This document shows positions 23,488-35,981 of a DNA stretch of 64,000 bases, piece by piece. The notes beneath the pieces are model-generated. The model searched no databases and was not told where the DNA came from. It saw nothing but the letters and a program-made list of their open reading frames with translations. The position numbers and the translations under genes are program-made. Numbering within the stretch: the first letter of the stretch is position 1; each line of letters begins with the position of its first letter. Origin of the DNA: Rhexocercosporidium sp. MPI-PUGE-AT-0058 (lineage: Eukaryota > Ascomycota > Leotiomycetes > Helotiales); contig JAGTJL010000009.1 in the NCBI GenBank assembly GCA_020746875.1, positions 744,001-808,000 of the forward strand, written 5' to 3'.

Positions 23488-26400
23488 CTTCAATGCAGTC
23501 GTAGTGGTGGACAGTGTATGTTGTGTGCTTTGTGGTGGTACAAGAGAAGATGTTTGTTGTTGGTGTTATTGTTGTTTACATTCGAGAGTGTTATGGGAAA
23601 AGTATCGCTTAAGTCGCGCTCGAAGGTTCTACCCCTGTAGTGCCGCCGGAACAATCTTCAGCCTACCCTAAAGTCCTCAAGTCCCTTTGAGCATTGAATA
23701 GTTGCGGAGCTGGTCTATTCTTCGGCCATCAAAGAGTAGTGCCCATTGTACGGCTTTTGCTTTCTTTTTCTTCCCTCGTTGCCTGTGAATCGCAAGACAG
23801 GACGACGACTTCATCCTTTGACGTCAGGAAGCAGATATCAGACCGTCCAGTACCCTCCAGCTTTGGGCATCTACACCTCGCTGGTCGTTTGCTCAATGGG
23901 TAGAAGGGCATCCGTAGGCCGTGGCTATTGTCCCTAGGACAGTCTGTGGACTTGATTCTGCTGCTCCTGTCTTGCTAAGCTTTCAGGCTCTAGCCCTGTC
24001 GAATGTTCAATGATAAGTCTGTTTTTCCATTTAGTTCAGCTCTTGAAATCGAACAACTAATTTCTTTACTCTCATCGCATCTAGATCTGCCGTCGACCTA
24101 AAGCTACACGACCCATGACTTTCGGGCCAATCACAGTATATAGCAGGTCATTCTCAGGAACACTGACAGCTCACAACTACCGCATAAGATACAATAATTG
24201 GATGCAGACGTTTCTGATTGAGAATCGATGAAAAATAGAGGAGGTCGGAAAGGAAAGACATACCACAAAGTCGCTGAGCCAAGACTGAGGAATGCAGCTT
24301 CTGCCACTTCTGTCCGACGATTTCTTTCTCTCCCAAGGTCTCAAATTGTGAACCCCTCAACCTTTCATGAGCTTACAGAAAGAGCAGCGCAATCAAGGAT
24401 CTCGGTCCAGTGATAACCGATAGGTCTCGCAATCAAACCTCTCCGCCAATATCTCAACGTCACCAAAATCCCACTTTCTCCGGAAGCCGTGGCCAATTCC
24501 AAGACGTCCCAGGATCCCTCGCATCATTCATTGCTGGTACGAACAAAGAAAGTCTTCCTCGATCGATATATATGCCAAGAATTGATGGAAGGCAACAGCT
24601 TTTTGGCCAGATCAGATAATCAGAGAAGGGAAAGATACGAGGCTGCAGCTCCCAGTCGTTCCGTTCCGTTCTTTGTGGCTATGCTCGGATCATCACATGA
24701 ACCAAGTTCCGTCATTGCGGATGCGGGTGTGTGGGCTGACATGCGCCAATCGGGAGCTTGTGATCCACCGCTGCTTTTGAGTTCCAACGACATCTCTTCT
24801 TGTAAGGACGGGACTGATCATCGAATAGATACATCGACGACATTTCGAATGGGAATAGATTTTCTTTGTCTTGAGTCGTCATGCCAGTGAGAATACTGAT
24901 GTTAGTACTGGGAAGTCACGCCAAATCCGAAAATCACGACAGCACGATGATAGACCTTTCTTGAGTCTGCTTTGAACTGTTGTACATCTTCTACTTTAGA
25001 AGTAGCAGGGGCAGGGTGCTCAAAAATTCCCAGATTCGGAACCGTCCTTCATACTTTGCATAGGGATATATTGGAATTGTGATCGGCCTCAGCGAGACAT
25101 CTGAATACCTTCATCATCGGAAAACTAGCTGCTAGGTGCCACTCCATACGTAATTTGTATCGTATGTTCAATGGAAAAGCTTGGGTCGACTGGCTCGATA
25201 GGTTCAGAGAGAGAATATATGTGTGCAGAAAGAATAATTCATTATTAAATGTCGGACCTAGACTACGATGGCTTCGATCAAGCACCGATTCGAATCAGAC
25301 TGCCTAGGTGGCAACCAGATGTTCGCCTACAGCTATGTATTGTGCCCGCAGCTCGATCTTCTCACACTCAGCCTCTTGATATTCAGAATCGACACGTACA
25401 ACGCACATGGCTCTCTGGTGGGTCAGACTGTCGCTGCTTCGGCAAGGACTGTTCGGATCTATGAGTACGCGATTGCTGATTCGGACGATGAAGGCCATGA
25501 ACTTTTCGAGAAGTTTCCATTCTGAACCCAGACTTTAATCTTCTTCGACATCTGGAACTGCATCGTCGACGAGCTAGATGGTCTGTTTGCAGATAGACCA
25601 GAGCTAGAAGGCCGTTGTGTTAAATGAAGCGAGGTACTCGAGCCTGTCAACTCAAACTCAGAAATGGGTCAGAACAAATGGCAGACAAAGCAGAATATGT
25701 TAGTTGGGAGCAGCATCCAACTTACAGTAGCATTTATACTATTCGTGGACTTGAATCATCCAACTCATCTCTACGAGTGAGTTTTTGGGACTCCAGGACT
25801 CATACCACAGAGTACGCCGTGGGTACCAGATCTGGCACTCTGCTCCTCACAATGATCCGATCGAAGCTCAGGGTTGAAGAGCCAGCTTGTCACGTTCAGT
25901 CGCGCCCATCAATGTGTACGGGCTTTCCGCTTCGTGTGTTATGGTGTTGATCTCAGCCCTGACCCCTGATTCTACATTCCGATCAAGCCCGATGGCGAGG
26001 GCGAGAACCTCCAGCAGGAGGTGATCATGGGACCTATGCCTCCTGAATCGGTACCAGCTGTCAGAAACAGGAGACAATTAGCCACTCCGAATGTTGGCTT
26101 GCTCTCCAAGGAGTCTTGACGAAGCTCAATCCTCATACCCGAGGCTGAGCCTGAAGCAGGGGCATACGGTGTTTTTGGTCGCAAGAATATTAATTGCAGG
26201 GAGTTTCGAGAATGTGTGTGTTCGCCTTGCATCATTGTTCCTGTTTGGTGTTGACGGGAGCCGATTGTTTGTGTTTGATGGAGTTGAGCATGAGCAAAAG
26301 TGGAGCACAAGGAAATTTGACTATGGCCTAAAGAAGGAGAAAATACGAACAGCAAGTGCACTTTCCTTACTTTCAAGACGATCGGGCGCCTCTATTTGCT

Positions 26401-28223
26401 TTCCAGCCGTGAAAAATCCAGTGAATCAAGAGCTCGTCTCTATCTCTGTTCTCCCTCAACTCCGTGTAGTTGGTGAGGCCCAAGCGCGACACAGGGGAAT
26501 GCACACCGAGCTTCCTTGCTCGAACATCAGTCCAAACGTTGTCCACAAATTCTGTGTTCGGGGTTAGGCTACTAGGGATAGTCTCCCGGTTATGCTGTCG
26601 TAGTTAGCGACAATGAGCTGGGACTTGCGGCCGCAATCTAGAAATCCAGAAATTTTGTACGAGATAGAGGAGTCACAGCTGTGTTCTACTCCCTTGCAGT
26701 CTTGCATCAACCTCGATGGGAACTTCCATCGTCACTATTCTCCCTGGTCTCTCAAGTTGAGGGTGTGATGATGAGGTTGTGTTGAGCCATTCGCGGGTAG
26801 GTGTTGCCCGACCCCTCTCGTACCTGGCATACGAAGAGGAAGCCATGCTCTCAGCTACTGCAGAGCGTGTTGCATTGCTGCTCCTGGCTTTTTGGGATGG
26901 CCATGGCATTGTTGAAGGTGTTGTGGTTGGTCGTACGAACGAGGAAGAGGTTGCGACCAGAAGAGGGGAAGGACGTTCATGAGATGTTAGAACTCGAAAG
27001 CCACAGGACTAAGCCATCTGCCAAGCAGCAACAGAACACGCCTCTTCCCCATAGTAATCCAGCAATTCTAAGCTAGCACCCTTCGTGTGGCTTCATGTGG
27101 CAGGTGAGTAGGTCAGTTGGCCAGGCGTTTAGAGAATCTGCAGCTTGATGTAAGGGGCAACCTTCTAGAAGCAGCACCACACAGATTATCACACAGGCTG
27201 TTCCTGCAGCATGCTTCATGCAGTCGCTGCAATACTATGCTTTGACCGTTGGTTCTCTAGAAACACCTGCTAGGCCTATTGAGGGGTCATGTGGGAATCT
27301 ATTTCCTTGCATCCACGCCTGTTTGCGCAGACTGCTTGCTGTAGATCCTGGTAGGACAAGGCCTATCTTGGGGTAGGTGAGATCCCGATTAAGCTGTTTT
27401 GTGAACATGTTTCTTCCAGTGTATTGTCCGAATGCGGTCTTTTCCAACGACTGCTCATCCCGGAGTTATCCGAATGCTCATGGTTTTTCAAAGGAACAGC
27501 TCGGAATTGATGAAGGTACAAAGCACTTGATATTGAGTTGCACAGTATTTCTTTTGTATGGATTGTGTTTTGAATACGCATATTTTAGATCAAGTAAGTT
27601 TCTTGTTGAATTGCTTCATTGTTTATTCTTGTGGTCTGCTCGAAACGAGTGATGCAAACACAGCTACGCCAATTTCATACAGACTAGAAGTACATTTAAA
27701 AAGTTCTCATTCTGCCAGATTCAGATCCTCTCAATCTACCAAAGCAAGAAATAAGACACCAATAAAATCTTCAAAATCTAACTCATACACCCCCCGTCAG
27801 GATCAAAGATTGCACCAAATAACAATACTACATACCATGCGGAATGCGATGCAGACTAGATGGTCCAACAAAAGAGATACAGAAAGCAAAGACACCTTTC
27901 AAAAATGATGGTGATAGTACTCTTTAAAGCCTTCAAAATTGGCGCAGTTTTTAATTGTGGCGAAAACATCAAACATGCGTCCTCAATACAAATCCCGAAT
28001 AAAAGTCCATCAGAAGAAAGGAAATAGGCGATAAAAGGGGGCTCGCTTCCACTAGCGTTGGAGCGAAGACCCAAACAAAGGAAACTCCATACAATTCCCC
28101 ATCAACCATGAGGCATCAATCATGAAATCAATTCATCTACGTCATGCATCGAGGTGCAAGTGCAACCATGCAAGTAATGTGTCTGGTATTTTCGGTCATC
28201 GGTGAAGTCGAAGTCTGCGTGTC
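23488..28223. other. 4.7 kb gene-poor region
   Basis: Six-frame reading gives only ORFs of up to ~158 codons without recognisable domains. Those at 24489-24890, 25268-25525, 25624-25950 and 26091-26567 look like chance ORFs or very old gene remains. The first ~200 bases hold the LRR gene promoter, and the last ~300 would hold the 3' UTR of the C2H2 gene. No terminal inverted repeats, LTRs or tRNA genes were found by eye, and the composition is not AT-rich. Confidence 0.4.
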
Positions 28224-29435
28224 CTAGAATCGAGCCCTTGCAACGCGATTTGCGATCTTCCCCTCTCTTTTGACCTTCAATGCAACGCCTTTGCGAGTTT
28301 CCGCTTCCATCCTTATGAGTGCAGCAGCTGCGCCGGGGTGATATGGCGTTCTGCTCCCCTTTTTTGGGTCTGCATGGAGCTTTAGATGCGTTTTGTAGTT
28401 ATCCTTTCTCGTTTTTGCAAAGGCATGTTGGCAAAATTCGCATTTCTCCTTCTCATCCTCGTGTGTCTTGTGATGCCGTTTCCGATGCTCGGATCTCGCA
28501 AACTTTTTCACACATCCTGGCCAAGCACAGGTGAAGCTCGCTTTTGGATTCAATCCAATGCCGGTTGACATGCTGTCGTAAATGCCACGAACACCGCCGG
28601 AACGCTTGCGTGCAAAACGAATTTTCTTGGTTTGCTTCCTTTCCTTTTCGGATTTATGACGATAGTCAAGAAAGCTATTGTTTTCTTGCGCTTGCGAAGA
28701 GAATTTTCGATTGGACGAACCACGAGATGGGGTGGAGTGTTCTGATCTGTACTGGGGGTACTCGGGTACCAGATATCGAGTGCCTGCAGGTGACAAGCTG
28801 TCGACCGAGAAAACATTGTAGTAATTAGAGGAGTGGTAGTCGAAGTCAATATTCATCTGAAGAGATTTCAGAGGGTTTATTGGGGATTGAAGACCGAATT
28901 CTTCAAATGTCGTCTGGGATGGAACAACACAGCTCTCGAGAATTGGGGGGGAAGTGCTCATGTCTGAGACCGGCGAGTAGATATCGTCATGCACTAGAGC
29001 TGGCGTAGTCATTGGTAGACCATGGTTTGAGTGGAATGACTGCGCCATGGAATCATTAAGGTACGGTCCATAGTTGTTGAAGTCAGACATAGCTTGGTCT
29101 GGGGTTGACTTGAGGTTCGGGTGCCCAGTGACAATTGGTTGTGGCTCGTGATATAGTGTCATCATATTTTGTGTCAAAGTGTTCATTGCACAAAATCCAT
29201 TGATGGCCTCGTACCGGTTAGGAGAAGGGGTGGGCTTAGGTGCCGAGAAGACAGAGTTCTCGTAATTGAATGCTTTTGGAGATCCTCGCCGAGGTGTTGA
29301 CATTGGCGTATAGGCAGTCGAAGACTCCCAAGCTTCCGGAGACCCATCAGAAAAGGAAGAATTGGCGGAGTGGCTGGAAGAGAAAGAATTTTCCCCCATG
29401 GGGTTGGTGTATTGTATACCTGAATTGGCAAACAT
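28224..29435 (-). CDS. C2H2 zinc-finger transcription factor
   Basis: A single exon of 403 aa if translation starts at the ATG at 29435 (MFANSG...). The frame stays open to another ATG at 29525, which would add 30 residues that look like untranslated or intronic sequence, so I prefer the shorter form. Residues 1-270 are Ser/Thr/Pro/Asn-rich, as in regulatory regions. Two fingers lie near the C terminus: one at about 303-325 with canonical C-x4-C-x12-H-x3-H spacing, and one at about 332-354 with C-x2-C and a 14-residue gap before the histidines, two longer than usual. A basic tail (RTPYHPGAAAAL, then a KVKREGKIANR region) follows. The finger-plus-tail layout resembles fungal developmental regulators of the BrlA/FlbC kind, but that is only an impression. 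Confidence 0.82.
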   Translation of the reverse strand: MFANSGIQYTNPMGENSFSSSHSANSSFSDGSPEAWESSTAYTPMSTPRRGSPKAFNYENSVFSAPKPTPSPNRYEAINGFCAMNTLTQNMMTLYHEPQPIVTGHPNLKSTPDQAMSDFNNYGPYLNDSMAQSFHSNHGLPMTTPALVHDDIYSPVSDMSTSPPILESCVVPSQTTFEEFGLQSPINPLKSLQMNIDFDYHSSNYYNVFSVDSLSPAGTRYLVPEYPQYRSEHSTPSRGSSNRKFSSQAQENNSFLDYRHKSEKERKQTKKIRFARKRSGGVRGIYDSMSTGIGLNPKASFTCAWPGCVKKFARSEHRKRHHKTHEDEKEKCEFCQHAFAKTRKDNYKTHLKLHADPKKGSRTPYHPGAAAALIRMEAETRKGVALKVKREGKIANRVARARF

Positions 29436-32400
29436 GTTGAGCAAGGCTTCAAGTCGAAGCAGGGTAATGGTTAAGAAGGGAGCTAAAGCTCTGAGCAAGG
29501 TTAGCTTTCCCTTCTTCGTTGGCATGGGAGATAACTAACAGCTTGCTGTGTATTCCGCAAGGAATTGTAGTAATCTGAAAGGACTGCGTGAAGCTATGGA
29601 GACTAGAATGAGTGACTGGGTGTTGAGGACATTAAAGTGTATGAAGGGAGAACTCCCATTTATCACTTGAAGTTGGACCTTCTGAGGCTGATGACGACCT
29701 GAGATACTAGTCTCGAGGCAATATCAATGTGGTTTGGAGGTAAGTTGGCTAGACAAAGCTTACCTGACTATCGATTGCCGAGGGGTCTTGCTGATATCTT
29801 TGAATCGCGTCCAGAGTCGCGTTCCTGCTTGGATAAGCAAGGTGTCGTGGAGGAATGTCGCCAATATATCACGAACTCTCGAAAGTGTTGGGTTGAAAAC
29901 CCCCTGTATGGCCGTTGGACTTCTTCAGAGCGTTACCCCTCTTCTGTATTGAGATATTACCAAGACAGGCCGTCAGTGCAAGAGTAAGGATTCTAGATTA
30001 TCGATTGCGGAAGAATACTGACGATGCTGAGACGACTTGGGGGGAGGCTCCGATGTGCTCGGTTCAGTAGGCCTTGCAGAGAGATTTACAGACCCCCTTA
30101 AAAAGGGCAGTCGTGTCGGTTCTTAACCAACATCAAAACATCTCTCCTGCAGGAGATGGCTGATTTGACTTAATATCGATGAGGGATAGAACTCCTAGAG
30201 CAGGCTGGATCAGCCTCAATGTGAGGATGGTTCGAGATCGAAGACACAGGAGTAGAGGGGTCTCACCATCTCACATGGTGCGTCAGTTCCTGCAGGGCAG
30301 AGATCTGGATGAGATCCTCTCTTAGCGTGGCAGGATGCCTGTCTTTGAGACAGCTATAAAAAAAGTTACTTGACAAAGGCTCGGCGGACATAATGAGCGA
30401 ATGGGGCAAAAGTGTGGCAGGAGGAGTCCAAACTTAGATGCTTCTTGGAAATCTACTCATCATCGCGCATTCCAGGAGGACGGATTTTTCCAACCCCGGA
30501 GACAGGGCCTGGAATGGCTTTGGCGACACTGAGAATGCCCCCCCCGTATCGCGTATAGAAGAGGGTGAGTGGGACGTCGACATCAGCCAATCGAATATCT
30601 GACCTCCTAGGCACAGACTAAGTAGGGATGACCATGGCTTTTGGCTTCTGAAAGAGGGAACTCCAAAGAACATAGAAGTTTTGAGATTGCTTATTGGTAG
30701 ACGGTATACTTGAGGGCTCTCGAGGACATCCACCAACCGCGGGGCGAAGTGCACTGGCACAGCTTCGGCGCTACCACAATGATCTTCGGTCTAGAACTAG
30801 GCCTTATGCCATGGCGCTATAGTCCTAGCCCACATTCTTAAATATGGAGAAAAAATATGGAGAAAGCCATAAGCTGAGATACGTTTTAAACTTTAGTGCT
30901 GAGGACACCAACCGATCGAGGTGTTTGTATGGTTTTAAGCTTAAGCGCACTCACCAATCATCCGATACCAGCCTGGTCACCTGCTCAGATCGAACAAAAC
31001 CCAGATCTTGGTAAAGACCCTGATAGTGCACGACCAGACCAAAGGTCCCCTGTACTAAAAGGTACGGACGGTTGGTAGGGGGCTGGATTCAATAGAGTGC
31101 GGATGTTGTCATATTATTTTTAGACTTTTGCCAGAACTGACAAGTCAATGACTGAGGATAACATCGCAAGAAAGCCACTGTCACGTCCACCAACGACCAT
31201 ATCGATAAAACTTCGTCATACTAAGTTGACCCTTCTTCTTGTTGTGGGAAAGTTTTGGTGCTTGACCATGTATTTTCCGTGTCTAGCAGCGGGAAGGTGG
31301 GAGAGTCTAGTGGCTGGATTTGCTAGCGATGCCAGAGGTTTGTGTGAGCCGTGTCTGTCTTCGCAGCGGCATCAAGGGATTTCCCCTCCCTACTCGTTCT
31401 CCCTCTTCAACATCTCAACACGTCTTCATGCCATGGAATGCCGTGGAGAGAGGGGACTCGGGCCGGCCACTTCGGCATGGTGTGACGCCACGGCACGTTT
31501 TAACAGGTCAGACGAACATAACCGCTCGTACCGCCTTTTTTGATGGTGTTTTGGTGCATGCAGTACAACTTGCAATATCACCTCTCCTCTGTTGACTGCT
31601 TTTTCCGCCTCGTCTCGAGTCCTCATTGTACAGCTTCATAAGTACTAAAAGTATCACCTTATCTGCCTATCTTTTTCTCGGGTGGACCAAGTCTTCGGGT
31701 CCAAATCCCTGCTTCAATCCTCAGCACAGCTGCCAACTCGACTGCGCTTTGAATCCTTCTCCGTCCTTCTTTGCCCTTCATGTCACTTATTCTACTCCCT
31801 TTCCCGGGGACGCCTCCGCATTTTGCCGTTGTCAATTGCGCTTTCCTGCTCAACAGTTTTCTCACCGGAGACTCCTCCGCCGTCTGACGGAGTAAATTCG
31901 TTCCTCCCATGTCTTGGGGGTTAGAATGGACAGAATTGGTGAAGTGGGTCTTCATTTGGCTTAGCCCAGAATAATACATTTTCGATAAATCACTTTCCGT
32001 CACTATCCAGTCTTTCAGACATGAGTGTATAGTGACGCCACTGAACGAGATGCAAATACACCAAAGCACCTAGCTCAATTTGGGACTAACCTACAACAGA
32101 TGGATGGCTAAATACAATTTCTCTGGTAGTTATCGGCCGCTTGATTCTAAGTACACGCCAGCCCATCGTCTTACTGATATCCAATCCCAAGTATTTCTGA
32201 CTCTCTCAATACTGGCACTACATTCTCACAAACCTTGGCAGGCAACCACATCTGAAGTAGTCGTCCAATCTGCAGGAAGGAGCTGTATCTTTCTCGCAGC
32301 AGAATCTCAACTAGACCACTCGGCAGTGCAGCCAGATCGCCGCTAGCGGTCCTAGCATATATCGCCGGAGACAATTCTCACTTCCGCGGTACCCCTCATC

Positions 32401-35400
32401 CATCGTATTGCGCTCTTGATGTTCAATCACGCCAACAATATGCACTATTCAATTGTTGTGTAACCCTGCAGTCTTACCTCTCAAACACCTGCAGTCCCGC
32501 GCCGAGGGCCACTTTGATGAGAGGAAGCTGTCAATCATCGAATAGCATTGAGATGAGATGCTCTTTACCCTCCCTATCAACCTTTCCGCATATCGAGTTG
32601 CTATGAATCGGGCAGCCCTCCGATTTTTGGCGGGTAAGCATTCTTCTAAGATTCTATGCATCAAAATGTGCTGATGACTGGGGATGTATAACGGAGAATG
32701 GTATCATGTTGAAGTGGCAATGTGAACTGTGAGAAACCATAGTATCAAGAATTTTGCAGCGAGATTTTTCCTCGACAACATCTACTTCTTGAAACATAAT
32801 TATACTTTTCTCGCTTTGCATACTAACATCATTAAACCCGACGACACTTCGGAACATTACACACAAATCTTCCGCATAATTCCGCCAGAAAGCAAATACG
32901 ATGTGCTTCCAGGTCAAGGGGAAATGCTGGTCATGTGGGCTTGTGGGAGCAACCATCGAGATTGTCCGATGTGAATCCTACCCGAACTGCAAGAATTCGC
33001 AACCAGATGTTGATCCAAGACAAGGGGGGTGTGTCATTGTGGAGCGACCAGGACTGGAAAATTGCTGTTAATCAATAGAATGAAAACCTATCACTGAATG
33101 ATGGTACGAAAAGTCTTTTCGCCCTAGAGGCAGTTCCACCTGCAAATTTTAGACTGACAAAAACTTACACGCAAAGCCTTGATAGTGCTTCAAAGAAAAC
33201 AACTCTTGAATCAAACCGAACCACGGCACTTCTCCCAACGAGATATCTCATTCAACCAACAAATTCGCCATCCCTCTCGACTTCCATCTTCATTCAACAT
33301 CATCTTTCTTCATCCAAAATTGCAATCCAGGCAAGAGTCGACGTCAACTTCAACGCCACATCTGCACTCAGGGTCTTTAACTACCTCATCTCTATCCACC
33401 ACTGGGTTTTCTAAACACATCCACGAATTATCTTTGTTTTATTCACCAGCGATCGCGCATCAGACCCGTTTTACATATCTTCATGTCGAAAAATTTCTAT
33501 CCAACGATGTTCTCATGATGCTATGTCGTTCCAACAAGCAACGCGTATGGTGTGTAACACAAGGTCTCAAGCGGTGGGTACACAGCATATTTTATGCGAC
33601 CCCAGTCAACTGCCTACGTTATCTTGGTGTTACGATAGGAACGGGATAAATGCGGGACCGTTTTCTCTTTTCTTTTTCTTCTTTCTTTCCCTGAAATTCT
33701 CCTCGTTCTAGTATTTACTTCACATGCAGTCGCTCGTGTTGTTGATTTGTGCAGGGCTGGATGGCAATTAGACGATGATTAACGAGTAACGACACAAATG
33801 ACCTGGTGGCTACACTATGATGTATCTCCTTTCGGCAGTATTCTGGCAACGTAAACGAAAAGGGGCTGAGGAATGTAACTAAGTCTGCCTTCGTTATGAA
33901 CATAAAACATCTTCCTTCTTTCCACCTCGCCACTTCCAATTGACACTTGATACACCATCCACGAATTGACCCACGAATTTATTCTGTTTTCAGAGGACTC
34001 AACTGGTTGTTTTTACGTCTGTAATCTTGCCTCGGTTGAGCAGAATGCGCTCAGAGCACCACCGAACAGGGCAAAAACCAGTCGCGTCAGTCGCATTGGT
34101 CACCAGGCAATATCCCCTTTCTCGTCTCTCGATTCGAGGTTAGGTACAGTTCCACCAACATCTGCTCAACAGCAGGTTGAAGCACCTCGCTGTTCTCCGA
34201 CAATACCGAATGTTCAAATTTGGAAACTCAACACACCACCGCGAGCCAATGTTATCATTCAAGGAAAACCCCTTCTTTCTTCCAGGTGTTTCATGGCTTC
34301 CAACGCAGCGGACCACACAGCTATCTCGCCCTACACTATCTTTCTCGGTCATCTGAAAGAACCCCGGAGAGAGGAGACCATGTCACAGATCTACCTGGGG
34401 CTGCAAATCGACATTTGCTTGCCCGTCAGGCCGAGGTACCACACTTACTGCATCTCTACGTCTCCTGCAGAAAGTTCTGCTTGCCCGTTTTCTGCATATG
34501 CAACTGCTGAGCTGGCCGACGCATCCTCCAGTAGTGGTCACTGTCAAGTTCTTACTTTCGACGACCTTCATGCAGGGACCTACGGCTACCAAAGCTACGT
34601 CTGCAGTAGCTTGAAGCGGATGTGAAGTTTAGTACGCCCGGCTCCTAGCTCCTCCTGCAGAAGTGCGGAGGTGCAAAGTGCAGAGGAAATAGCTCATGAT
34701 GCCTTGCTTCCTTAGGAAAGCGCAGAATGGGACACGCCAATAGACGCCGATATACTGTACTCGATACACACATGTCAGAGTCTCACTTTCATACTTCACT
34801 TGCATGGCAGCCACGAAGAGACGGCATGGCCTACATGGGGCGGCACAAGCGGCGTGATGCGGATTGCTTCAGCGAACTTACCATATTCAACGCCCAGACC
34901 AGTCCCACGTTTTCCTACGAAGTTATCCCCCTCCATCAATCCTCAAGTGAGGTGTGTGCAACCAACTGTCCCTCTAAATAAAAACCGCATCGACAACAGC
35001 AACACAAGGGCCTGAACCCCCAAACCCCAAGCCAGGAAGGTTCCGTTTACAAGCTGGCAGCTCGTTCAGTCAACAAATCAGGATGCGTGCGCATGAGCCA
35101 ACGGAAAAGGCTCAGCCGTTGGTTGCACTAATTATGCCACCAACAAATATCCCGCTAAGGGCGCTACCCCACGACTGAGCCGGCGAAAAGATTTGGGGGA
35201 CTAACCAAGCCTCCAGACCCCTCTAAATGAACATCCTTGAGGGGGCGTTTTGACAATGCCACACACTTCCGTTTCAATAGGCGTGCATCTGCCATCTAAA
35301 GGGGATTGGTTGGACGGACCCGCCAACCTGGTTTTCACTTAGACAGAAAACCGGTTATGGTGGCCTGAGTGCATAGAAGGCGGCCGCAATGTGAGGAGGG

Positions 35401-35981
35401 CTTGAAAGGATACGCATGTGAAGAAAATGCTGGGGATGGCAAGCGGAGAGGGAAAATTGAGATGGAGTTCATAGGAAACAATCCCACGATCTTTGACAGA
35501 CATCGGAGAAAAAATAGTTCGACCTGATGCAGAAATATATTTGACACGCCGTATGAATTTCGCAAGGGGGGTATGCCCAAGGAGAAGTACCTAGTGCTTA
35601 GTACTTAGTACATGATGCACGCTGCATGCGAAGCTTGCTCCTTCATTGCCTACCCGAGTGCCAGCTGTCACCATGTTCTTTTCCACTGCGGCCTGGTTCA
35701 AGGTCGATAATGGCATCCAGGCTCGACCCTGAAAAGGAACTATCTCCATTCCCCAAGCTATTGGTGGGTACGTCATTGTTGGCTGTACTTCCTTCCGGCG
35801 CAGAATACTAGCTAGCCAATTGCCCCACCATGAGATCGATCTCATGATATCGGGCCGTGCTAGATGTTGTTAGAGAAGATCCGTTCCTGCCGTATGCCGA
35901 AAGGCACGCTGGTGTTTACAGCCTTGCAGCAGACCCAAACGCCGGTGTGATAACACCAAGATGTTGCAGATTGTTGGCCTC
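29436..35981. other. 6.5 kb gene-poor region upstream of the C2H2 factor
   Basis: The proximal part should be the promoter and 5' UTR of the C2H2 gene. No other ORF has domain features; the longest, 219 codons at 33966-34625, has irregular composition and no family resemblance. No tRNA, transposase or repeat boundary is recognised. Long upstream regions are common for developmental regulators, which would fit, but decayed sequence is an equal possibility. Confidence 0.4.

Noticed and set aside
24489..26567. Chain of short plus-strand ORFs that might be exons of a decayed gene
   Set aside because: Tried to join them by splice sites but no recognisable protein family emerged.
33966..34625. 219-codon plus-strand ORF
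   Set aside because: Longest ORF in the gene-poor block, but with irregular composition, no domain, no matching introns and overlapping ORFs on the other strand; likely chance.
23488..35981. RIP-degraded transposon block
   Set aside because: The composition is not strongly AT-rich by eye and no transposase or reverse-transcriptase remains were seen. A computed RIP index would be decisive.
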